DNA of 64,000 bases, from NCBI RefSeq assembly GCF_963675585.1, contig NZ_OY776413.1, positions 248,001 to 312,000 on the forward strand. The letters run 5' to 3'. The DNA is from an uncultured Draconibacterium sp. Lineage in GTDB: Bacteria > Bacteroidota > Bacteroidia > Bacteroidales > Prolixibacteraceae. Under the pieces are notes generated by a model. It worked only from the letters and a program-made list of their open reading frames with translations. It did no database searches and was not told the DNA's origin. Positions 55,267 to 63,325 of the stretch are shown here, piece by piece (within the stretch, counting starts at the first letter, position 1; the number at the start of each line of letters is the position of its first letter). The position numbers and the translations under genes are program-made.

Positions 55267-56361
55267 ATGAAAATATTAATTACCGGAACTGCAGGTTTTA
55301 TTGGTTTCCATTTAGCGAACAAACTGGCTGAACAAGGGATTGAAGTGGTTGGTATTGACAACATCAACAACTACTATTCAAGCGATTTAAAAATGGCACG
55401 TTTGGCCGAGGCAGGAATCTCTGATGAAGCTAAAAACTGGAATCAGAAAATCACCAGCTCAAAATATTCCAACTATTCGTTTATCCGAATGAATCTGGAA
55501 GACCGTGAGCAGCTGAACAAACTGTTCGAAGATGAAAAGTTTGATCGGGTTTGTAACCTGGCGGCACAGGCCGGTGTGCGTTACAGCATTGAAAATCCGC
55601 AGGCTTACATCGACAGCAACATTGTTGGTTTTATAAATATTCTGGAGGCTTGCCGACACAACAACATTCAGCATTTGGTGTATGCCAGCTCGTCGAGTGT
55701 GTATGGCAACAGCGCCAAAATGCCACTTTCGGTTTCCGATCCGGTTGATAATCCGGTTAGTTTGTACGCAGCTACCAAAAAGAGCAACGAATTAATGGCT
55801 CATACCTACAGTCATTTGTTTGGTATTCCTTCAACCGGTTTACGCTTCTTTACGGTTTATGGTCCCTGGGGACGACCCGACATGGCTTATTTTTCGTTCA
55901 CAAAAGATATTCTTTCGGGTACACCCATTAAAGTGTTTAACCATGGCGACCTGTACCGCGATTTTACTTACATTGACGACATTGTTGAGGGAATCATTAA
56001 AATATTAAACGCTCCTCCCAGGAGCACAACTTTCTCCTCCTCTAAGGAGGAGTACCCGACGCAGGAGGGGGAGGTGGTAAAACAAGCACAAGATTCAAGC
56101 CTCAAGCCTCAAGCTCCATACAAAGTTCACAACATTGGAAACGCTTCGCCGGTTCAGTTGATGGCGTTTATTCAAACCATTGAAAAAGCCTTGGGGCAAG
56201 AAGCGAAAAAAGAATTTTACGATATGCAACCCGGCGACGTTTACAAAACCTACGCCGATGTTAGTGAATTGGAAAAAGACTTTGGCTACTCGCCCAATAC
56301 AAGTTTAGAAAAAGGAATTGGCGAATTTGTGGAGTGGTATAAATCCTACTATAAAGATTAA
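55267..56361 (+). CDS. NAD-dependent epimerase, UDP-glucuronate 4-epimerase-like
   Basis: A 364-residue extended SDR. The NAD-binding motif TGTAGFIG lies at 6-13, the Ser-rich YASSSSVYGN follows the first third, and the catalytic pair is Tyr167/Lys171 (YAATKKSNE). The overall pattern (IDNINNYYSSDLKMARL, FFTVYGPWGRPDMA, MQPGDVYKTYADVSELEKDFGY) matches CapI/LpsL-type UDP-glucuronate 4-epimerases, which make UDP-galacturonate for surface polysaccharides. It is 11 bp from cysNC, so probably co-transcribed. Residues about 250-283 are a Ser/Lys/Glu-rich loop encoded by repeat-like, purine/pyrimidine-biased DNA (see the repeat at 56011-56117) that appears inserted in frame. Confidence 0.9.
   Translation: MKILITGTAGFIGFHLANKLAEQGIEVVGIDNINNYYSSDLKMARLAEAGISDEAKNWNQKITSSKYSNYSFIRMNLEDREQLNKLFEDEKFDRVCNLAAQAGVRYSIENPQAYIDSNIVGFINILEACRHNNIQHLVYASSSSVYGNSAKMPLSVSDPVDNPVSLYAATKKSNELMAHTYSHLFGIPSTGLRFFTVYGPWGRPDMAYFSFTKDILSGTPIKVFNHGDLYRDFTYIDDIVEGIIKILNAPPRSTTFSSSKEEYPTQEGEVVKQAQDSSLKPQAPYKVHNIGNASPVQLMAFIQTIEKALGQEAKKEFYDMQPGDVYKTYADVSELEKDFGYSPNTSLEKGIGEFVEWYKSYYKD
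56011..56117 (+). repeat. In-frame repeat-like insert inside the epimerase gene
   Basis: A stretch bounded by GCTCC direct repeats (56011-56015, 56113-56117; spacing 102 bp, exactly 34 codons). It contains short palindromes (GCTCCT-CCC-AGGAGC; CTCCTCC-TCTAA-GGAGGAG), a G-rich GGAGGGGGAGG run and tandem TCAAGCC units. Such CTCCTCC/GGAGGAG sequences look like dispersed intergenic repeats of Bacteroidota. The normal enzyme has a variable loop of some 20 residues here, so the net insertion may be small. Confidence 0.6.
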
Positions 56362-56387
56362 AAGGCAGAATAACGTATTCGCAAAAG

Positions 56388-56426
56388 AAAAGACACGTGA
56401 TTTCTCAATAATCACGTGTCTTTTTT
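56388..56426 (+). terminator. Intrinsic terminator of the cysD-cysNC-epimerase operon
   Basis: A perfect 14-bp stem (56388-56401 with 56411-56424) with a 9-base loop and a six-T run, 27 bp after the epimerase stop. Confidence 0.9.
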
Positions 56427-56495
56427 ATTTCAGCACATAACATTTCATTAACAAGCATTAGCAGCGCGTTAACATCAAGGTTATACAAAGCGCTT

Positions 56496-56503
56496 TACAT
56501 TTG
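56496..56503 (+). promoter_or_regulatory. Promoter -7 box for the phosphatase-like gene
   Basis: TACATTTG, a full match to TAnnTTTG, 26 bp upstream of the start codon. The -33 position has no good TTG. Confidence 0.5.
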
Positions 56504-56529
56504 TAGGTATAACTCAAAATATACCACTT

Positions 56530-57102
56530 ATGAAATCCTTTGTAATCCTTTTAATTGCTTTCGTTCTATACACTTTCGCCATTTCTGAGCCAGCAAGTGC
56601 CCGCACAAAAACCTTAGCAAAAAAGGAAATCCCCGCTGTTGAGAAACTTGACTTTGCACCAAACCTTTTTAAAAGCGACAAGCTGTTTTTTAGCGGGCAA
56701 CCCAGTTTGGAAACACTGGAGTGGCTGGAGAAACAAGGAGTTGATCTGGTCATTAATCTGCGCTCGGATGAAGAAAACGAAGATTTTACAACTTCATCGT
56801 TCAACGAAAAGGAACAGGTTTTAAAGCTGGGTATGAAATACATTTCCATTCCGATTGACGGTTACAACTCGTACACCACTGAAAATGTGGCAAAGTTTGC
56901 AAAAGCACTCGACAGCAAACACAAAAAGGCACTTATACACTGTGCCGGTTGCGGCCGCGTAAGCTATTTTATGATAGCTTATCTGGTTGACTACAAAAAT
57001 TACAAACTGGCCAATGCAGTTGAATTTGGCACACAACTAAAATTTACATTTCCACTGGAGTATTTGTTGAAGGATGAAATAAACTGGCAATTGAAAAAAT
57101 GA
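56530..57102 (+). CDS. Periplasmic DUF442/beta-lactamase-hydrolase-like phosphatase family protein
   Basis: A 190-residue protein with a cleavable signal peptide (ending near PASA, residue 24). The body follows the small tyrosine/dual-specificity phosphatase fold: FFSGQPSLETLEWLEKQGVDLVINLR, then IHCAGCGRVSYF. The catalytic-loop Cys138 and Arg143 are separated by four residues, as in the DUF442 group (CxxGNR-like), not five as in classical phosphatases. The Asn of the usual GNR is replaced. Export of a phosphatase-like protein is uncommon; the substrate is unknown. It is monocistronic, with its own promoter box after the upstream terminator. Confidence 0.75.
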   Translation: MKSFVILLIAFVLYTFAISEPASARTKTLAKKEIPAVEKLDFAPNLFKSDKLFFSGQPSLETLEWLEKQGVDLVINLRSDEENEDFTTSSFNEKEQVLKLGMKYISIPIDGYNSYTTENVAKFAKALDSKHKKALIHCAGCGRVSYFMIAYLVDYKNYKLANAVEFGTQLKFTFPLEYLLKDEINWQLKK

Positions 57103-57218
57103 CAGTTCTAATTCTCTGCATGAGTCTTTAAAAATCCATCCACCGTCATAACTAAAAAATTCGGTTCGGACGACCAGTGAAATGCATGACAAGTCACTTC
57201 ACAAAAATGAATTAGCTT

Positions 57219-59579
57219 TTAAAATTTGACCGAATATTTAATTGTCGGAATAAACGGAAAACCACTTTGTTGATACAGAACAATTGGATTGTCAGAATCC
57301 TGATTCCGATGTTCGTAATAATAAGCAACTGCATTTTGTCGATTGTAAGCATTGTATACACCAACTGTCCAGGTACGTTCACTTGTTTTTCCCTTTTTAT
57401 TTATGTTTTTTCTAAAATTAAAACCTAAATCCAGGCGATGATATGCACTCATTCGCAACCAATTTTTCCCCGGATACAAGTAAGCTTCTCCCGAAGTTTG
57501 AAAAATCGGATCAGAGGGAGAATCAACCGTGTGGTTTATGTTCTCAACAGCTAGATAAACACCATTATGCAAAGTGGTTGGATATCCGGTACCATAAATC
57601 CATGTTGCCGAGAAATCGATATTTTCTTTTAATTTCCGATTAAAGACAATGGAAATATCATGTCGCCGGTCATAGTTAAAAGGGTAAGGTTTTCCGTTGT
57701 TAATATTTTCAAATTCCCGATCCGATTTCGACAAAGTATAACTAATCCAACCCGTATTTTTACCTGTGCTTTTTCGAAGCAAAAATTCAATACCTCTTGA
57801 ATTACCAATGCCATTTTGCTCAACATTTTGTTCCCAGGAATTTGTACTTACTAAAGGTACACCCCCTTTCACCTCAACCAATTGTTTCATTTGTTTATCA
57901 TATACTTCCAAACTAAGTTCGTAGGTGCCCTCGGCAAAAGTTTTTGAATACCCAATTGAGTACTGAGTTGCAATGCCGGGAGGAATTTCAGGCGTTGAAG
58001 GCAGCCAAATATCAATGGGGAAAGTACTGCCCGAATAAGTAAGCATATGCACTGGCTGTACCATTTTTGTATAAGCCAATTTTAGTGCACCCAACTTATT
58101 TAAATTGAATACTGAAAGAAACCGTGGTTCGATGGAAAAGTAATGTTTACTTTCGGTACGATAGTTCGCCAACCGTACACCGGCATTAAAATTCCACCAC
58201 TTAAAAGGTACAATCTCGTGTTCAGAATAAATATAGGCATTCAGTGCCTGGATTTGATTTTGAGTTCCAATTAAAGTATCGGTTTTTATGTTATCGTCGG
58301 TATTTTCAACATTTATCTGCCCCGGTTTAAACCAATTTTTTGAAAAACCGGCACCAAATCGTTGTTTATAATTTTCTGACACATACCAGTTATAATCTGC
58401 TTTAAGCCCCAAATCATGCACTCCTGTAAAATACTTATTGTACCCTTCGGCAGCGCCTGTGGAGTATGAAATATTGTTGGAGTATCGGTACCGGGTATAA
58501 AATAGAGTAACATCGCTATTTACTTTTGGAGTATAAACCCGGTTCCAACGTAGTGTTGATTGAATGTTTCCCCAAATGTATTTCGTTTTGCTATTAATGT
58601 CATCCTCAGTGTCTTTAAAGCTCGTTCCCAATTTATCATCTCCGCCATAAAAACTTATATACAAACGGTTGAAGGCATCAACTTCGTGACTTATTTTTCC
58701 ATAGACGTCGTAAAAGTTATACCCCAAAGTAGCCCCCTGAAAAGCAACTCTTGTAATTGGCCGGCTTAAAATGTCTAACCAAACCCGACGGGCAGAAACA
58801 ATAAACGAAGTTTTGTCGGTTTTAATGGGTCCTTCCAAAGTAATATCGCCTGAAATTAAGCCAATTCCATAACTGCCATGTAATTCTTTTTTGTTTCCTT
58901 CTTTCATTCGTAAGTCAACTACCGACGAAAGCCTTCCTCCAAACCGCGCCGGATACCCACCCTTGTACAACTTTACATTTTTTAAAATATCGGGATGAAA
59001 TACCGAAACAAAACCACCTAAATGATTGACATAATAAAGAGAAGTACCATCGAGCATAAATAAGTTCTGGTCGGGGCTTCCACCACGTACATACAATCCA
59101 CTTCTCCCTTCGCTGCCTGCCTGTACTCCTGGCAATAGCTGCATGGTCTTAAGTACATCTGGTTCGCCAAACATGGGCATGTTTTTAATTTGTTTTACCG
59201 GAATTTCAACAGCTCCTAATTCCAAACGATCTTCAATTTTTTTAAGTGCGCTAACCTGCACCTCTTCCAGTTCAATTCCTGGCTCCAGTAAAATATCAAA
59301 ATGCAAGCTCGTCTTTAGGTCTATTTCTTCTTCAAAAGGTTTGTAGCCAATAAAACTTGCCTTAAGAAGAGTGGATGTTTTTTTAGCTTCGAGGCTGTAA
59401 AATCCATACGAATCAGAACTAATCCCATTGTTTGAACCAAGCAAAATAATATTGGCTCCAATTAATGGCTCTCCAGTTGTTTTGTCTTTTACCAGCCCGC
59501 TAAGCGTAACTCTTTCCTGAGCAAAAGAAAACAAGGAAAAGAAGAGAAATAAGAAAGCTAGTGATCTTTTAATCGTCAT
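57219..59579 (-). CDS. TonB-dependent outer-membrane receptor with carboxypeptidase-regulatory-like domain
   Basis: A 786-residue protein. Signal peptide ends at FSFAQ (21), CarboxypepD_reg-like domain at about 25-100 (LSGLVKDKTTGEPLIGANIILLG), plug at about 120-225 (GEPDVLKTMQLLPGVQAGSEGRSGLYVRGGSPDQNLFMLDG), then the barrel to the C-terminal Phe (IKYSVKF). It is shorter than SusC and has no SusD partner, so it is not a starch-utilisation type transporter. It overlaps the DUF4249 gene by 4 bp (ATGA), so the two are translationally coupled and probably form one complex. The ligand is unknown. Confidence 0.93.
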   Translation of the reverse strand: MTIKRSLAFLFLFFSLFSFAQERVTLSGLVKDKTTGEPLIGANIILLGSNNGISSDSYGFYSLEAKKTSTLLKASFIGYKPFEEEIDLKTSLHFDILLEPGIELEEVQVSALKKIEDRLELGAVEIPVKQIKNMPMFGEPDVLKTMQLLPGVQAGSEGRSGLYVRGGSPDQNLFMLDGTSLYYVNHLGGFVSVFHPDILKNVKLYKGGYPARFGGRLSSVVDLRMKEGNKKELHGSYGIGLISGDITLEGPIKTDKTSFIVSARRVWLDILSRPITRVAFQGATLGYNFYDVYGKISHEVDAFNRLYISFYGGDDKLGTSFKDTEDDINSKTKYIWGNIQSTLRWNRVYTPKVNSDVTLFYTRYRYSNNISYSTGAAEGYNKYFTGVHDLGLKADYNWYVSENYKQRFGAGFSKNWFKPGQINVENTDDNIKTDTLIGTQNQIQALNAYIYSEHEIVPFKWWNFNAGVRLANYRTESKHYFSIEPRFLSVFNLNKLGALKLAYTKMVQPVHMLTYSGSTFPIDIWLPSTPEIPPGIATQYSIGYSKTFAEGTYELSLEVYDKQMKQLVEVKGGVPLVSTNSWEQNVEQNGIGNSRGIEFLLRKSTGKNTGWISYTLSKSDREFENINNGKPYPFNYDRRHDISIVFNRKLKENIDFSATWIYGTGYPTTLHNGVYLAVENINHTVDSPSDPIFQTSGEAYLYPGKNWLRMSAYHRLDLGFNFRKNINKKGKTSERTWTVGVYNAYNRQNAVAYYYEHRNQDSDNPIVLYQQSGFPFIPTIKYSVKF

Positions 59580-60538
59580 TGGTAAGTTTGGGTTGAGTCG
59601 GGGGTAATTTCGTACTGTTGGGTGGTATATCCGGCAAATATTCCATAGCCATTTTCAATGTTCGAATAAAGTGGAAGCGCTTCATATACTTCCCAAAAAT
59701 CGTAATATTTTGTGTAGTCATGAATAATCCATGTATGTACATATTGATACGCTTCGGGAGAAAAAATGAATAAACGCCCCCAGTATTTCGATTTAATTTC
59801 TTTTTTGATATAAAAACGAACCTTATCGATCGAAGATTGAAAACCCACATCGCGAAACAACAATATGGAGGATTCAACATCATAGTTATTAACTCCTTCT
59901 GAAATTACTTTCACATCTTCACTTCGAAAATACCACCCAAAACTGTATTCATCCTCATATTCAATTAACTGCAGTACATCGTTATTGTAATAATGATCTA
60001 CCCGATTTTGTATAAATGAAAAACCAAAAAAATCAGGTTTTTCTTCATCTTCGTTTAATGTTACGGTAATGTCTTCAACAGGTACAGTAGGTTCTTCTCC
60101 TGTTCCGGTTACAGCTTCATACCTGTAGCCCGACTTCGATTGTATCGAAATCACTTTTATGTTATTATCAGGAATAGATCCACTTGCCCGAACCAATTTA
60201 TACCCCGGAATATCAACCGTTAATTGGTAGATCTTTCCTTTTTCAGGAGTAAACTGAGAATTGGAATACAATCCTTTTGATGTTAATGCAAGCTTTGTTA
60301 CCAATTGATTATTGCTAAACACCAACACTTCCGCATTATTTACAAAATTATCTAAAGTGTCGTTCGCGTGTTTTAACAAACTTAGCTGAACAGTCATCGG
60401 TGTTTTATCCGTAAACAAACAATTAACAACGGGCTTTATTTCAAGTTCGGGAAAATCTATTTGTATTTCTTTTCTACAGGAGATAAAAACTACGTTCAAA
60501 ACAATAACAAATAACAATATCAAAAATTTTCGCTTCAT
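59576..60538 (-). CDS. DUF4249 family lipoprotein
   Basis: A 320-residue lipoprotein (lipobox FISC, Cys21). It begins with the DUF4249-type KEIQIDFPELEIKPVVNCLFTD and a beta-sandwich N-terminal region (NNAEVLVFSNNQLVTKLAL, YQLTVDIPGYKLVRASGSIPD). DUF4249 proteins are regularly encoded directly next to a TonB-dependent receptor, as here with a 4-bp overlap. A role as a surface accessory to that receptor is likely, but no function is established. It starts immediately after the stop codon of the small outer-membrane protein gene. Confidence 0.85.
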   Translation of the reverse strand: MKRKFLILLFVIVLNVVFISCRKEIQIDFPELEIKPVVNCLFTDKTPMTVQLSLLKHANDTLDNFVNNAEVLVFSNNQLVTKLALTSKGLYSNSQFTPEKGKIYQLTVDIPGYKLVRASGSIPDNNIKVISIQSKSGYRYEAVTGTGEEPTVPVEDITVTLNEDEEKPDFFGFSFIQNRVDHYYNNDVLQLIEYEDEYSFGWYFRSEDVKVISEGVNNYDVESSILLFRDVGFQSSIDKVRFYIKKEIKSKYWGRLFIFSPEAYQYVHTWIIHDYTKYYDFWEVYEALPLYSNIENGYGIFAGYTTQQYEITPDSTQTYQ

Positions 60539-61045
60539 TTAGAATTTGTATCGGATTCCTAGAAAAACGGCATTCTCATTCCAGAAGTCTATGCTGGCAA
60601 TACCGTATAAATTATTTTTAATCTTTCGGCTTGCTCCCATTTGTGCAAAAACTTTATGTTGCTTCAAACTCCAGTTACCATTCTCCGAATCGCCACTTTG
60701 AACATAATATTTATAACAAAAATTGAGGTCAAATTCCCAATTGTTATTAAAGTTCTCGTTTTTAATAAAAAGTGGCAGTGGCAGAAAACCTGCTTTTACA
60801 ATGTAATCTTGATATGTATTGGTTTGTTTTAAATAACGATAAAATGCACCTACTTTTACATAATTTCCAATGTAACGCGAATATCCAAATTCGGGATGAA
60901 AATCTTTTGCAAATTGAAAATTGGTGGTATTTATAGTATATACTGAAACCTCTGCCGCATTTCGTTTGGGCTCGTTTTGGCTTTGTGCCTGCCCTGAAAA
61001 GGCGAATAAAATTCCTAAAGCTAATAGTGTGATTTTTGTTTTCAT
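60539..61045 (-). CDS. Small outer-membrane beta-barrel-like protein, function unknown
   Basis: A 168-residue exported protein (signal peptide ending GQAQS, about residue 22). The mature part is alternating hydrophobic/aromatic strands (VKVGAFYRYL, WEFDLNFCYKYYV, HKVFAQMGAS, AVFLGIRYKF) ending in Phe, the pattern of a small outer-membrane barrel of about eight strands. I do not recognise a family. It is the first gene of the three-gene operon with the DUF4249 lipoprotein and the TonB receptor and abuts the former without any gap. Confidence 0.7.
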   Translation of the reverse strand: MKTKITLLALGILFAFSGQAQSQNEPKRNAAEVSVYTINTTNFQFAKDFHPEFGYSRYIGNYVKVGAFYRYLKQTNTYQDYIVKAGFLPLPLFIKNENFNNNWEFDLNFCYKYYVQSGDSENGNWSLKQHKVFAQMGASRKIKNNLYGIASIDFWNENAVFLGIRYKF

Positions 61046-61644
61046 TTGTTAATTAAGGATTTGTTCGAAGGCAGTAATTTTTTGAACTACTAAAGAAAGG
61101 TCAATCGTTTATATTACAGGGCCTCATACAGAGAAATCCTTGTTATAATCAATAATGGAGTCATAATTTATATTTTATTGTTATTCTTTATTTGGGGTAC
61201 GATATTTAAGAGTTCTCATTCAATACATTGCAATAATATGCTATTTCGTTTACTTTTCAAAGTAATATGTATGATTAATAATATTTGCAATTGTTAAATA
61301 GTATGAAAAAAGGTGGTTATATCACAATAAGTATGAATTGTGCCCAAAGATCCTATCCATATTTTCAAAAAACATAAGAATCGGATCTTTCATCCCTTTT
61401 AATCGGTTAAATTTTTGCTGTTTTTTAGGTGGAAAACAAAACACAGAAGCAGAAGATTCAGTTAGAACCACTGCCCTGCTGGCAGGGATTGTTGCAGCAG
61501 CTTACAGTAGTATTTGGCGTGCAACGGCCAGAAGCCGGAAGCGACCGGAGGAAGCTACCCGGCTGCTGTTGCCGGAACCACCAAATGCAAAGCAACTACA
61601 GCTAAAAGCCCGGCTGCCAGAAAAAAAGTAAACCATATAAAACA
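61046..61644. other. Intergenic region between the outer-membrane operon and rnpB
   Basis: About 600 bp. The first part (to ~61,430) is AT-rich with no gene visible. The part from about 61,440 to 61,630 is GC-richer, and one frame encodes a Lys/Ala-rich tail (KATTAKSPAARKKV) that resembles histone H1-like or HU-type C-terminal tails. The frame is interrupted, so this could be a gene remnant. I cannot support an intact gene. Confidence 0.35.
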
Positions 61645-61690
61645 ATTCAGCGGGTGAGTTTAAGTTTACACTCAAACTCACCCGCTGAAT
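61645..61690 (-). terminator. Hairpin terminator of rnpB
   Basis: A perfect 17-bp stem (61645-61661 with 61674-61690, 12-base loop) just past the RNase P RNA 3' end. A short T-rich stretch follows on the minus strand. Confidence 0.75.
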
Positions 61691-61694
61691 AAAA

Positions 61695-62110
61695 TTGGCA
61701 GGCGTATAAGCCGGGTCCTGTATCCTCCCGATAAATCGGGAAAACCTTTATCATTTATCTAGTCCCGATATCACTATCGGGATCCTGCAGCCTACCCCTC
61801 CAAAGTCTCTTGTGCGTTGAGAACAAAACGGGCAATTTTGCTGTACCGCAACAGCGGCAAACACTTTGGATATACATGGCCTTGCAACCCGTGAGACGTA
61901 CGGCTAACGATGTTACCATCATCACCGGTGCGCTTTTACCGCACCTTTTCACCCGTTTCCCGATCCGACACGTCGGTTCGGGATGGTTATTTTCTGTTAC
62001 GTTACTGTCCCCTTTCAAAGACCTTCCCGTTAGGAAACACGGCGCCCTGTGTTGCCCGGACTTTCCTCTGCCTCAACTAATCGAAACAGCGATAAAGCGA
62101 CCTGCCGCTG
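61695..62110 (-). ncRNA. rnpB: RNase P RNA
   Basis: On the minus strand the 5' region carries the invariant GAGGAAAGTCCGGGC-type core and the 3' end carries ACAGGACCCGGCTTA. The ends pair as helix P1 (GGCAGG at 62106-62101 with CCTGCC at 61702-61697). A TACTTTTG promoter box at 62118-62111 places transcription start close to the 5' end of P1. Length about 415 nt fits a bacterial class A RNA. Exact ends are accurate to a few bases. Small open frames on either strand here are not genes. Confidence 0.95.
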
Positions 62111-62118
62111 CAAAAGTA
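62111..62118 (-). promoter_or_regulatory. Promoter -7 box of rnpB
   Basis: TACTTTTG on the minus strand matches the consensus and ends about 5 bp before the inferred RNA start. The -33 element is weak. Confidence 0.6.
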
Positions 62119-62160
62119 TAAAATTTGTTTAGAGTTAAGTGTTTATGTTGCCGATGCCAA

Positions 62161-63198
62161 CTACTTTCTTAAAATCACCATGGTTGCACCGTACCCGTAT
62201 TCCTTAAACGAAGCATCCTGGAAATAGTATTTTTTGAATTTGCGTTTTAACAAATTTGCAACTTCTTGTTTTAATACGCCCTGCCCCACTCCATGAATAA
62301 AAACGATACGTTTTACATGACTTTTAATGGCGGCATTCATTTCCGACTCCAGGTTTTCCATCTGAACTTCCAGCATTTCCCGGTTGCTCAGTCCTTCCGG
62401 GTTGTCAAGCAATTCGTTAATGTGCAAATCAATTACCACTTCGTCCTCCGTTCTTTTGCGCAACTTCTGTTTTGCTGGCTGCTGAACCTCTTTCGATTTT
62501 ACTACTTTTTTAAAATCGTCCTGTGTGAGTTTATCGAGCTCGGTTTTTAAAGGGTCAGGCGTAATTTGTAAAACAAGTGCATTTTTGCTGAAATACGAGT
62601 TGGGCTGAAAAGTAGTTTCTTTGTAAAATTTAACCGGGTTTACCCGAAATTTTTTCACCACCGGCTGGTTCCAGTCACTTTCCTCGTTTTTGAAATAAAT
62701 AAGCTGAAATCCAAAATCAGGCAGATCACTTAAATCGTCCTGCAGCAAAGCATCCAGTTTTATTCTTGAATTCGATTTTACAGTTCCGTTTTCTATCGTT
62801 TCAACTTTATCGGTTTTTATATGCGAAAAGCTAAAAAGAACAGTAAAGTTACTGTCGTTAACCAGGTACATTTCAATTTCGGCTGCCAGTGGATTGGCTG
62901 AATTTACCGGAACAAAACAGAAATAAAAGTCGGCCGAATTTTTACCGTTAATAATTTCGCCGGGTGCTTTTACAAAAGCCGGTGCAGAATCCGGTGCCTC
63001 CGGTGCAGTTTTCTCAGCCGTTTTTGTAGTTGCAGCATTTAATTCGGGAGCACTAACATTAACCAACTCTGTAATCAGACAAGGGACTTCAAATCCATCA
63101 TCTCCTTCCACATTCACCGTTTTTTTATTTATAAAACCGGTTACAACACCTCCTCCAACAGCGTTCAAAAATTTTACCTTGTCGCCTACTTTTATCAT
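62161..63198 (-). CDS. DUF2027 domain and Smr domain protein (MutS2-related)
   Basis: The ATG at 63198 (345 residues, MIKVGDKVKFLNAVGGG) is chosen because the promoter box lies just upstream; the frame continues 58 codons through non-coding sequence. The N-terminus is a small SH3-like KOW-type fold (VGGGVVTGFINKKTVNVEGDDGFEVP), followed by DUF2027 beta-sandwich sequence (about 100-245). The C-terminal ~85 residues are an Smr domain with DLHINEL and the HGVGQGVL motif. Smr domains are nucleic-acid endonucleases, recently linked to cleavage of stalled-ribosome mRNA. The role of the DUF2027 combination, common in Bacteroidota, is unknown. Confidence 0.9.
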   Translation of the reverse strand: MIKVGDKVKFLNAVGGGVVTGFINKKTVNVEGDDGFEVPCLITELVNVSAPELNAATTKTAEKTAPEAPDSAPAFVKAPGEIINGKNSADFYFCFVPVNSANPLAAEIEMYLVNDSNFTVLFSFSHIKTDKVETIENGTVKSNSRIKLDALLQDDLSDLPDFGFQLIYFKNEESDWNQPVVKKFRVNPVKFYKETTFQPNSYFSKNALVLQITPDPLKTELDKLTQDDFKKVVKSKEVQQPAKQKLRKRTEDEVVIDLHINELLDNPEGLSNREMLEVQMENLESEMNAAIKSHVKRIVFIHGVGQGVLKQEVANLLKRKFKKYYFQDASFKEYGYGATMVILRK

Positions 63199-63215
63199 CG
63201 TTTCTGAATTTTTGG

Positions 63216-63247
63216 CAAAAGTACACTTTTTATTGGTGCAGAACCAA
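63216..63247 (-). promoter_or_regulatory. Promoter of the DUF2027-Smr gene
   Basis: On the minus strand TTG (63247-63245), 21-bp spacer, TACTTTTG (63223-63216). The start codon at 63198 follows about 17 bp later, which supports that start. Confidence 0.65.
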
Positions 63248-63305
63248 AAGAATAGTGATACACTCACTTTGAGTGAGCGTATCGCTATAAGAAATATAAA
63301 AATAG

Positions 63306-63313
63306 TACTTTTG
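63306..63313 (+). promoter_or_regulatory. Promoter -7 box of queA
   Basis: TACTTTTG, 12 bp upstream of the queA start codon, so the leader would be very short. No clear TTG at -33. A small inverted repeat (CACTCA-CTT-TGAGTG, 63261-63275) lies further upstream. Confidence 0.5.
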
Positions 63314-63325
63314 CAGCCACAAAAC

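Noticed and set aside
61755-62121. Open frames on both strands (61755-62018 minus, 61810-62121 plus)
   Set aside because: They lie within the RNase P RNA gene, whose conserved core, P1 pairing and promoter explain the sequence.
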